Positions 1 through 5,847 of a stretch of DNA of 8,057 bases are shown one piece after another (position 1 is the first letter of the stretch; every line of letters starts with the position of its first letter). The translations under genes and the position numbers were made by a program. The DNA lies in NCBI GenBank assembly GCA_042096095.1, contig JBELME010000199.1:1-8057 (forward strand). The letters run 5' to 3'. The notes beneath the pieces are model-generated. The model was not told the origin of the DNA and ran no database searches. It was given only the letters and a program-made list of their open reading frames with translations. This DNA is from Enterovibrio sp042096095 (GTDB lineage: Bacteria > Pseudomonadota > Gammaproteobacteria > Enterobacterales > Vibrionaceae).

Positions 1-236
1 CTGATATTCAGGCGCTGGGTGATACGGTGCTAATCGAATCACGCTACGCAGGCGTTTGGCTTGAAATTCACTATAACGAAGATGTGGAGATCATGGGCAA
101 ATACGTTCATATCTGTACCTGTCCACCAATCATAAAATCTCAGCCAGAAGATATGGTGTTATCGCTCAGCAATATAGTGTCTGACATCCATTCGTTGTCT
201 CATCAATCTTCTGATGAAACGGCTAAGGAGGATTGA
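1..236 (+). CDS. hupH: HupH/HyaF-like hydrogenase maturation protein, C-terminal fragment
   Basis: The reading frame is open at the left edge (first full codon at base 3) and ends with TGA at 234-236, giving 77 visible residues with no start in view. A GTG at 27 is probably internal, because the frame continues upstream and no ribosome site precedes it. The visible part contains IESRYAGVWLEIHYN followed by PPIIKSQPEDM. This resembles the C-terminal domain of HupH/HyaF proteins, where a segment ending in GVW-x-V is followed by a Pro-rich turn, an ED pair and a closing amphipathic helix. Family members act in the cytoplasm on the hydrogenase small subunit, helping its Fe-S clusters or its assembly before Tat export. 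The stop lies one base before hynS, so the two are surely co-transcribed, and a hupH directly before hynS makes sense. The usual D-x-S-x-R-L ending is poorly kept here, so the assignment rests on weak similarity plus position. Confidence 0.62.
   Translation, partial: DIQALGDTVLIESRYAGVWLEIHYNEDVEIMGKYVHICTCPPIIKSQPEDMVLSLSNIVSDIHSLSHQSSDETAKED
225..231 (+). promoter_or_regulatory. Ribosome binding site of hynS
   Basis: AAGGAGG, a perfect Shine-Dalgarno core, ends 6 bases before ATG 238. It decides the hynS start in favour of 238 over the in-frame ATG at 214, which has no such site. The site lies inside the last codons of the upstream gene, so the two genes are probably translationally linked. 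Confidence 0.9.
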
Positions 237-237
237 A

Positions 238-1236
238 ATGGCGCTACCAACATTAAACAAGCAGTTACAAGCGTCCGGTATCTCAAGACGCACATTTCTT
301 AAGTTTTGCGCTACAACGGCGTCTTTACTGGCATTGCCGCAAAGCGCTGTTGCCGATTTGGCGACTGCCCTTGGCAATGCGAGAAGACCCTCTGTGATTT
401 GGTTGCCCTTTCAAGAGTGCACAGGGTGTACCGAAGCAATATTGCGCTCTCATGCTCCCACATTGGAAAGCCTTATTTTCGATCATATTTCGTTGGATTA
501 TCAGCATACGATAATGGCTGCTGCGGGAGAGCAAGCTGAAGACGCTAGGCGTGCGGCGATGAACGCGCACAAAGGGCAATATTTGTTGTTGGTTGATGGT
601 TCGGTTCCGGTGGGTAACCCAGGATACTCAACGATCAGTGGCATGAGTAATGTCGATATGCTGAGAGAATCGGCAAAAGATGCTGCGGGTATTATTGCCA
701 TCGGTACCTGCGCGTCTTTTGGCGGGATCCCTAAAGCAAACCCAAATCCGACGGGGGCAGTGGCAGTAAGCGACATTATTACAGACAAGCCAATCGTAAA
801 CATTTCAGGCTGTCCGCCACTGCCTATCGCGATTACAGCTGTGTTGGTTCATTACCTGACGTTTAAGCGTTTCCCTGATCTCGACGAATTACAACGCCCA
901 CTCGCTTTTTTTGGTGAAAGCATCCATGACAGATGTTATCGACGCCCATTTTTTGAACAACGTAAATTTGCAAAATCGTTTGATGATGAGGGGGCAAAAA
1001 ATGGGTGGTGTTTGTTCGAACTTGGTTGTAAAGGGCCCGAAACCTTTAACGCATGTGCAACGGTTAAATGGAATCAAGGCACGAGTTTTCCTATCGAATC
1101 TGGCCATCCGTGTCTTGGTTGCTCTGAGCCCGATTTCTGGGATAAAAGCAGCTTTTACCAAGCCTTGGGTCCATGGGAGTGGTACAAATCCAAACCCGGC
1201 AAAGGTGCACAGAAGCATGCTGGGAAAAACTCATAA
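238..1236 (+). CDS. hynS: Periplasmic [NiFe] hydrogenase small subunit with Tat signal (group 1e-like)
   Basis: The 332-residue protein carries the Fe-S electron relay of an H2-oxidising (reversible) hydrogenase. A Tat signal is clear: SRRTFLK at 16-22, a short hydrophobic stretch, and a likely cleavage after AVA (37-39). Proximal [4Fe-4S] ligands are C61, C64, C158 and C192. Distal cluster ligands are H230, C233, C258 and C264. Medial [3Fe-4S] ligands are C273, C292 and C295 (GHPCLGCSEPDFWD). Gly63 and Gly163 occupy the positions where O2-tolerant membrane hydrogenases have extra cysteines, so the proximal cluster should be the standard four-Cys type. The protein ends soon after the medial motif with a hydrophilic Lys-rich tail and has no C-terminal transmembrane helix, as in Allochromatium and Thiocapsa HynS. 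Other names in use are hyaA, hupS and hydS. The gene starts one base after the upstream stop and is followed 17 bases later by hynL. Confidence 0.97.
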   Translation: MALPTLNKQLQASGISRRTFLKFCATTASLLALPQSAVADLATALGNARRPSVIWLPFQECTGCTEAILRSHAPTLESLIFDHISLDYQHTIMAAAGEQAEDARRAAMNAHKGQYLLLVDGSVPVGNPGYSTISGMSNVDMLRESAKDAAGIIAIGTCASFGGIPKANPNPTGAVAVSDIITDKPIVNISGCPPLPIAITAVLVHYLTFKRFPDLDELQRPLAFFGESIHDRCYRRPFFEQRKFAKSFDDEGAKNGWCLFELGCKGPETFNACATVKWNQGTSFPIESGHPCLGCSEPDFWDKSSFYQALGPWEWYKSKPGKGAQKHAGKNS

Positions 1237-1253
1237 GATAATAGGCAAGGCTC

Positions 1254-3131
1254 ATGGAAAATACAGCAAGTAACAACCGGTTAGTCGTCGATCCTATCAC
1301 TCGAATTGAAGGGCATCTTCGAATAGAAGCTGAAATGGATGGGAATACCATCAAACAGGCGTTCTCATCAGGCACGTCTGTTCGGGGAATTGAACTGATT
1401 TTACAAGGCAGAGATCCGCGTGACGCTTGGGCTTTTGCGCAACGTATCTGTGGCGTCTGCACGCTGGTGCATGGTATGGCATCGGTGCGTGCTGTCGAAG
1501 ATGCAATTAGAAAAGCTTGGCGGTCAAACGCAAAATTAGGGGTTGCCATTGGAAAGCCCTCCATGACATCTATGCCAAAAGGACCGATGCAACATGGTAA
1601 AAAAGGGCACCGACAGTCACGTACTTCAATAGGCGTACTGAGTGAAGCAGAAATGGCTATCCCTCAAAATGCACAACTGATAAGAAACATCATGATTGCA
1701 ACCCAATATGTGCATGATCACGTGATGCATTTTTATCACTTGCATGCCCTAGATTGGGTTGACGTTGTTTCTGCACTAGATGCAGATCCAACGAGAACCG
1801 CTGCGCTCGCCGGTCAATTGAGTGATTATCCTCGTTCATCGCCGGGATATTTCAAAGATATGAAGCAAAAAGTCAAAACGCTGGTTGAGTCTGGGCAGCT
1901 AGGGATATTCAGTAACGCGTATTGGGGGCATCCTGGCTATAAACTGCCACCTGAAGTTAACTTGATGGCATTAGCACATTATTTAGATGCGCTAACGTGG
2001 CAGCGTGAAGTTGTAAAAGTTCACACCATATTTGGAGGGAAAAACCCTCATCCTAATTTTGTCGTTGGCGGCGTGCCTTCACCGATTAATCTCAATGCGT
2101 CAACGGGTATTAACACGCGTCGATTAGTGCAATTACAAGATGCTATCACGCAAATGAAGAGCTTTGTCGATCAGGTGTATTACCCCGATATTGTGGCGAT
2201 TGCGGGTTATTACAAAGAGTGGGGGACACGAGGGGAAGGGCTGGGTAACTTTCTTACCTATGGAGACTTACCTATGACATCAATGGATGACCCTGATTCT
2301 TTCTTGTTTCCACGAGGTGCAATACTTGGTCGAGACTTGAGTAAAGTGCATGACCTTGATCTAGATGATCCCTCTGAAATTCAAGAATTCGTCTCTTCCT
2401 CCTGGTATCGATATAGTGGAGGGAACGCAAGTGGTTTACACCCTTTTAATGGACAAACAACACTCGAGTATACTGGTCCGAAACCGCCTTACAAGCACCT
2501 AAATGTAGGGGCTGAATATTCATGGTTGAAAAGTCCGCGTTGGAAAGGCCATGCGATGGAGGTGGGACCGCTGGCTCGCGTGCTAATGATGTATGCTAAA
2601 AAAGATGCCGCTGCGCAAGACATCGTTAATCGATCTCTTTCTATCTTGGATTTAGAGACCTCTGCACTTTTCTCCACACTCGGTAGGACGCTCGCCAGAG
2701 CAGTGGAAACAAAAATTGTGGTTAACCAGCTACAGTCTTGGTATGACCAACTATTGGATAATATCGCAAAGGGCGATACCGATACGTTTAACCCTCTGTA
2801 TTTTGACCCTACCAATTGGCCAATTAAAGGCCAGGGGGTAGGCGTGATGGAAGCGCCTCGTGGCGCGTTGGGGCATTGGTTGGTCATGCAAAATGGCAAA
2901 ATTGAGAATTACCAATGTGTCGTGCCTACGACATGGAACGCTGGACCTCGAGATCCCAACTCACAGGCAGGTGCTTATGAAGCCGCTCTGCAAGATAAAC
3001 ATACGCTACATGATCCTGACCAACCTTTAGAGATTTTGCGAACACTTCATAGTTTTGACCCCTGCTTAGCATGTGCCGTGCACGTAATGGACGAAACAGG
3101 GGAAGAGCGTTTGCGTCTAAAAGTTCGTTAA
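1254..3131 (+). CDS. hynL: [NiFe] hydrogenase large (catalytic) subunit precursor, with unusual insertion
   Basis: The 625-residue precursor holds the NiFe(CN)2CO active site. The N-terminal ligand motif is RICGVC (C66, C69) with the conserved RIEGH at 17-21. The C-terminal motif is DPCLACAVH, with C604 and C607. By family rules an endopeptidase cuts after H610 and removes the last 15 residues once nickel is in. There is no signal peptide, so export would be by piggy-back on the Tat signal of HynS. Between VEDAI (81-85) and IPQNAQLIRN (136-145), where relatives have only two or three residues, there are about 49 extra residues. Without them the length would be about 577, normal for this type. 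The rest, including HDHVMHFYHLHALDWVDV, NPHPNF and EVGPLAR, is canonical. The start ATG 1254 has only a weak AAGG (1247-1250), so expression may depend on coupling to hynS, which ends 17 bases upstream. Synonyms are hyaB and hupL. Confidence 0.97.
   Translation: MENTASNNRLVVDPITRIEGHLRIEAEMDGNTIKQAFSSGTSVRGIELILQGRDPRDAWAFAQRICGVCTLVHGMASVRAVEDAIRKAWRSNAKLGVAIGKPSMTSMPKGPMQHGKKGHRQSRTSIGVLSEAEMAIPQNAQLIRNIMIATQYVHDHVMHFYHLHALDWVDVVSALDADPTRTAALAGQLSDYPRSSPGYFKDMKQKVKTLVESGQLGIFSNAYWGHPGYKLPPEVNLMALAHYLDALTWQREVVKVHTIFGGKNPHPNFVVGGVPSPINLNASTGINTRRLVQLQDAITQMKSFVDQVYYPDIVAIAGYYKEWGTRGEGLGNFLTYGDLPMTSMDDPDSFLFPRGAILGRDLSKVHDLDLDDPSEIQEFVSSSWYRYSGGNASGLHPFNGQTTLEYTGPKPPYKHLNVGAEYSWLKSPRWKGHAMEVGPLARVLMMYAKKDAAAQDIVNRSLSILDLETSALFSTLGRTLARAVETKIVVNQLQSWYDQLLDNIAKGDTDTFNPLYFDPTNWPIKGQGVGVMEAPRGALGHWLVMQNGKIENYQCVVPTTWNAGPRDPNSQAGAYEAALQDKHTLHDPDQPLEILRTLHSFDPCLACAVHVMDETGEERLRLKVR
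1509..1655 (+). other. In-frame basic insertion in HynL
   Basis: Codons 86-134 of hynL encode a segment absent from the E. coli HyaB and HybC, Allochromatium and Wolinella large subunits as I recall them. It has ten Lys/Arg and two His against two Glu, both near its end, plus four Met and several Gly and Pro, which suggests an exposed flexible loop. The reading frame is open on both sides and the homologous sequence resumes in the same frame, so this is not a frameshift. I found no terminal inverted repeats or target duplications that would mark a mobile insertion. Boundaries are uncertain by a few residues. Confidence 0.75.
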
Positions 3132-3139
3132 CCTTACTT

Positions 3140-3145
3140 GAGGAA
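3140..3145 (+). promoter_or_regulatory. Ribosome binding site of the 71-residue membrane protein gene
   Basis: GAGGAA lies four bases before ATG 3150 in the 18-base gap after hynL. It fixes the start at 3150. An in-frame TTG at 3138 overlaps the site itself and would have no ribosome site of its own. Confidence 0.8.
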
Positions 3146-3149
3146 TATT

Positions 3150-3365
3150 ATGAAAATCAAAAATAGTATTAGAAAGTCAGTTACTTCTTTAATTGCCTTT
3201 TTTTATCTGGTGGTAGGTTCACCCGTTAGTTATGCGCACCCGGGTCATCAAGGCGATCATTCACTACTTTTGGGATCTCTGGTGTCAACAATCGTGCTTG
3301 TCACCGTTGCGCTGTTTATTTATCGAGCTAGAGCAAGTAGGCCCTATCAACGGGTAAAACAGTAA
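3150..3365 (+). CDS. Small secreted/membrane protein of hydrogenase cluster, His-rich N-terminus
   Basis: The 71-residue protein has no family name I can give with certainty. Residues 1-29 form a classical Sec signal peptide: basic K2, K4, R8 and K9, hydrophobic SLIAFFYLVVG, and a likely cleavage after SYA (27-29). The predicted mature form starts HPGHQGDH, with H30, H33 and H37. A second hydrophobic stretch follows (about 39-58, LLLGSLVSTIVLVTVALFIY), then a basic tail (RARASRPYQRVK) that should stay in the cytoplasm. The mature product of about 42 residues would thus be a single-span protein exposing a His cluster to the periplasm. The HPGH-x-GDH start recalls mature HupE/UreJ nickel permeases, but the other HupE helices are absent. 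It lies between hynL and hypC, and its stop overlaps the hypC ATG by one base (TAATG), so it belongs to the operon. Metal capture, nickel supply or membrane docking of the anchorless HynSL are possible roles, all inferred. Confidence 0.85.
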   Translation: MKIKNSIRKSVTSLIAFFYLVVGSPVSYAHPGHQGDHSLLLGSLVSTIVLVTVALFIYRARASRPYQRVKQ

Positions 3366-3592
3366 TGTGTCTCGCTATCCCCATGAAAGTCATTGCAATT
3401 AAAGGCTTTAACGCAACGTGTGAAGCGAAAGGTGTCTCTCGCGAGGTGAGTTTACATTTAGTGCAAGGGCTAGAGGTCAAAGTTGGCGACTATGTGATGG
3501 TACATGTTGGTTATGCTCTCCAAGTGATCACCTATGATGAAGCGCAGGTGACATGGGAGATGCTCGATCAGGTCATTGCTTACGATGCATGA
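3365..3592 (+). CDS. hypC: Hydrogenase maturation chaperone HypC
   Basis: The 75-residue protein has the normal length of the HypC/HybG family. It starts MCLAIPMKV; Cys2, exposed after removal of Met1, is the essential residue that holds the Fe(CN)2CO unit with HypD and then binds the precursor large subunit. The VGDYVMVHVGYALQ block (40-53) with His47 is the other conserved family element. HypC acts in the cytoplasm, shuttling between the HypD scaffold and apo-HynL. The start codon overlaps the preceding stop (TAATG) and no strong ribosome site is seen in the bases before it, so translation probably depends on re-initiation. It overlaps hypA by eight bases. There is one HypC in the window, which may serve this hydrogenase only. 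Confidence 0.97.
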   Translation: MCLAIPMKVIAIKGFNATCEAKGVSREVSLHLVQGLEVKVGDYVMVHVGYALQVITYDEAQVTWEMLDQVIAYDA

Positions 3593-3971
3593 AATTAGTC
3601 TTTGCTATAGCTTGCTTGACACAGTCGCTGTTCACCAGCGAGCAAACATGAATAAGTCTGTCAGTCTGGTTCACGTCAAAGTCGGCCCACTGTCAGGTGT
3701 TGAGCCTGACTTGCTGCACCATGCGTTCTTGGCGTGTAGAACTCACACCATTGGCGATCAGGCAACGCTTAGAATTGACACAAGCGCTATCAAGATACGC
3801 TGTAAATTGTGTGGCGAATTCAGCCGAGTTTCGGTGAATAGTATCCTATGTGCAAGTTGCGGTGCTTGGCAAACCGACCTCATTGAGGGCGATGAATTTA
3901 TATTGCAACGAATAGAGTTTATCGCACCTGACAATTTTACAGAATCAAAGGAGAGAAAACATGTGCGGTAA
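3585..3971 (+). CDS. hypA: Nickel insertion protein HypA
   Basis: The 128-residue cytoplasmic metallochaperone delivers nickel to HynL together with HypB. The start ATG 3585 gives MHEISLCYSLL, where His2 and Glu3 are the family's N-terminal nickel site. An upstream in-frame TTG (3576) would bury His2 and is rejected. The structural zinc site is C73-x2-C76 and C89-x2-C92. The family is usually about 113-118 residues; this one has a polar C-terminal tail (about 115-128, ending ESKERKHVR). That tail is encoded by the DNA that also holds the hypB ribosome site and start, so the extension may simply reflect gene overlap. The gene overlaps hypC by eight bases and hypB by eleven. Only a weak AGG (3570-3572) precedes the start, which suggests translational coupling. 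Confidence 0.96.
   Translation: MHEISLCYSLLDTVAVHQRANMNKSVSLVHVKVGPLSGVEPDLLHHAFLACRTHTIGDQATLRIDTSAIKIRCKLCGEFSRVSVNSILCASCGAWQTDLIEGDEFILQRIEFIAPDNFTESKERKHVR
3948..3953 (+). promoter_or_regulatory. Ribosome binding site of hypB inside hypA
   Basis: AAGGAG ends seven bases before ATG 3961 and lies within the last codons of hypA. It supports the 3961 start, which also places the CGNCGC nickel motif directly at the N-terminus. Confidence 0.88.
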
Positions 3972-4707
3972 CTGTGGTTGCGAAACGCAAGTAAAATCAG
4001 AGAAAACTGACAAGCCATCAGCAAATATCGTTGAGGTTCACGCAAATTTAAAAAGCAACAATGACAGCCAAGCGATAGCAAACCGTGCTTTATTTGACGC
4101 ACATAATGTACTAGTGATTAATTTGATGTCATCCCCAGGCAGTGGAAAAACCCGGCTACTCGAAGAAACGATACGTGCGCTTAAGTCGCAATACGCGATG
4201 GCGGTGATTGAAGGCGACCTCGAAACTGAAAATGACGCAAATAGAATTAGACGTCATGGTGTGCAGGCGGAGCAAATCGCCACGGGCCAAGGGTGTCACT
4301 TGGACGCCAGTATGGTGCAAAAGGTACTTGGAAGATTTAGCTTACAAAAACTAGACGTTTTGTTTATAGAGAATGTTGGCAATTTGATTTGTCCAGCGTG
4401 TTTTGATTTAGGACAGCACTTAAACATTATTTTGCTGTCCGTGCCAGAGGGTGAGGATAAGCCTGAAAAGTACCCAGTGATGTTTCGTGCCGCGGACGTC
4501 ATGCTTATTTCTAAGACCGATTACTTGCAATTTCACGATGAATTCAATGTACCTCGCGCGATTGAATCATTTCGTAAAGTGGGCAACGATGCGCCCGTTC
4601 TCGAAGTGTCTTCATTGAAAAGTCAACATCTAGAGCGTTGGTTTTCTTATTTTACGCACGCCATTACAGCTCATCAGTCTCAGTCGTTACAAAATAGCGG
4701 AGTCTAA
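3961..4707 (+). CDS. hypB: Nickel-binding GTPase HypB
   Basis: The 248-residue GTPase drives nickel delivery to the hydrogenase large subunit with HypA. The N-terminus MCGNCGC has the CxxCGC high-affinity nickel motif (C2, C5, C7). No poly-His stretch follows, so this is not the nickel-storage form; a polar linker of about 40 residues leads to the G domain. The P-loop is SSPGSGKT (57-64), EGDLET lies at 84-89, and ENVGN at 137-141. The metal site at the dimer interface is C112-H113 and C144. An extra Cys147 makes CPAC, where many homologues have Ala-Ser or Ala-Glu. The base-recognition motif reads SKTD (184-187) rather than NKxD. Its start overlaps hypA by eleven bases, and hypD follows after six. 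Confidence 0.97.
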   Translation: MCGNCGCETQVKSEKTDKPSANIVEVHANLKSNNDSQAIANRALFDAHNVLVINLMSSPGSGKTRLLEETIRALKSQYAMAVIEGDLETENDANRIRRHGVQAEQIATGQGCHLDASMVQKVLGRFSLQKLDVLFIENVGNLICPACFDLGQHLNIILLSVPEGEDKPEKYPVMFRAADVMLISKTDYLQFHDEFNVPRAIESFRKVGNDAPVLEVSSLKSQHLERWFSYFTHAITAHQSQSLQNSGV

Positions 4708-4713
4708 AGTCTT

Positions 4714-5847
4714 ATGTACAGTGTTGAATCGTTGCTAAGAGACATTAAGAATACCTCGCTTTCAAAACCGTTTCGTATTCTTAATGTTTGCGGTGGCCAT
4801 GAGCGTGCGATTACGCGCGCTGGATTTAGAACGTTGTTTCAGCACAATATTCATCTGATACCTGGGCCAGGGTGCCCCGTTTGTATTTGCCCCGAAGAGG
4901 ATATTGCATACGCGATACACTTAGCCATTAACGAAAATGTCGTTATCGTTAGTTTTGGTGACATGCTCCGCGTCCCAGTCGAACACGAAATGGGTGGCTG
5001 TAGCTCATTGATAGACGCAAAAAATCAAGGGGCCGATATCCGTCCGATATCTTCTCCTCAAGAAGCGGTATCTATAGCATTGGAAGAACCTCGTAAGGTT
5101 ATTGTGTTTTTTGCTGTTGGTTTTGAAACGACTATGGCACCGATTGCAGCAACACTGCTTAATGATTTACCCAATAACTTTAAAGTTTTATTGTCTGGAC
5201 GACTTACTTGGCCAGCAGTTGCCCATGTGCTTGAGAGTCAACCGAATACTTTTGATGCACTGATTGCGCCTGGCCACGTTGCGACAATTATGGGTAGTGA
5301 AGAATGGCAGTTTGCAATCGACCATCATAATTTGCCTGTCAGTATTGCTGGTTTTCATCCAGAAAGTTTGCTGTTGTCGCTCCAAACGCTGCTCGGTAAT
5401 TGTTCAAATAAAGTCGTCACACTGAGTAACCGCTATCCCGAAGTGGTAAAGCAAAACGGCAATGCAGCAGCTAAAGCAATAATCAATAAAGCGTTCACTA
5501 TCGTTGACGCACATTGGCGAGGAATTGGTGTTATTCCTGGTTCTGGATTTTCCTTTGCTTCGAGACTATCGCACCTAGACGCCACAAACGATTATGCGCC
5601 AGTCGATTTCCCTTCGCAATGTGCGCAAAACGTTCCTGAAACCACATCGCCCTGTGAAAAAGTGATCCTCGGAAAAATGGCACCTGATGCGTGCCCGTTT
5701 TTTGGTCAGGAATGCAAACCAGCATCCCCTAAAGGCGCATGTATGGTGTCTGATGAGGGGGCTTGCCGAATTTGGTATAGCTCTGGTGAGCGCTCGATAA
5801 CAAATGTTATCAAAAAGGGGAATACGCTAAAGGTGGAGATGAAGTGA
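4714..5847 (+). CDS. hypD: Fe(CN)2CO assembly scaffold HypD
   Basis: The 377-residue Fe-S protein forms the complex with HypC on which cyanide and CO ligands are attached to iron; cyanide arrives from HypE. Motifs in order: CGGHERAI with C26; GPGCPVC with C54 and C57, the thiol-redox and iron-binding site; GFETTMAP; APGHVATIMG; and the C-terminal [4Fe-4S] cysteines C327, C334, C343 and C351 (CPFFGQEC, KGACMVSDEGAC). The length is normal. The motif commonly GFEPxD in homologues reads GFHPES here, and the first motif is CGGHER rather than the common CGGHTH; both cysteine sets are complete, so activity is expected. The gene begins six bases after hypB with a distant GCGGAG (4697-4702). Its TGA overlaps the hypF ATG by one base. 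Confidence 0.97.
   Translation: MYSVESLLRDIKNTSLSKPFRILNVCGGHERAITRAGFRTLFQHNIHLIPGPGCPVCICPEEDIAYAIHLAINENVVIVSFGDMLRVPVEHEMGGCSSLIDAKNQGADIRPISSPQEAVSIALEEPRKVIVFFAVGFETTMAPIAATLLNDLPNNFKVLLSGRLTWPAVAHVLESQPNTFDALIAPGHVATIMGSEEWQFAIDHHNLPVSIAGFHPESLLLSLQTLLGNCSNKVVTLSNRYPEVVKQNGNAAAKAIINKAFTIVDAHWRGIGVIPGSGFSFASRLSHLDATNDYAPVDFPSQCAQNVPETTSPCEKVILGKMAPDACPFFGQECKPASPKGACMVSDEGACRIWYSSGERSITNVIKKGNTLKVEMK
5832..5838 (+). promoter_or_regulatory. Ribosome binding site of hypF inside hypD
   Basis: GGTGGAG ends eight bases before ATG 5847 and lies in the last hypD codons. Together with the TGATG stop-start overlap it supports 5847 as the hypF start. Confidence 0.8.

Noticed and set aside
214..237. 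An earlier hynS start at ATG 214.
   Set aside because: AAGGAGG at 225-231 lies downstream of it and is correctly spaced for ATG 238, which also gives a normal Tat signal length.
1237..1253. A terminator or promoter between hynS and hynL, or in the other gaps.
   Set aside because: The gaps are 6-18 bases and show no stable hairpin with a T run and no room for a promoter; read-through transcription is expected.
911..1273. A 120-codon open frame on the + strand overlapping the end of hynS and the start of hynL.
   Set aside because: It is a different frame of the well-supported hynS, with no family resemblance and no ribosome site.
1091..1564. A 157-codon open frame on the - strand.
   Set aside because: It lies wholly opposite hynS and hynL, crosses their junction and shows no recognisable motif; it is a shadow of the coding strand.
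1560..1574. Repeat between the insertion (SMTSM, 1560-1574) and a later part of hynL (PMTSM, about 2271-2285).
   Set aside because: Only about a dozen bases match, and neighbouring codons differ; a chance match is the simplest explanation.
1509..1655. The HynL insertion as an intein, frameshift product or mobile element remnant.
   Set aside because: It is far too short for an intein and lacks a Cys/Ser/Thr first residue and a terminal His-Asn. The frame is identical on both sides and relatives have only two or three residues there, so no frame change could produce it. I saw no terminal repeats.
2489..2899. A 136-codon open frame on the - strand inside hynL.
   Set aside because: It is antisense to the conserved C-terminal half of hynL with no ribosome site or known domain.
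3576..3584. An earlier hypA start at TTG 3576.
   Set aside because: It would move the essential His2 of HypA away from the N-terminus; ATG 3585 gives the canonical MHE start.
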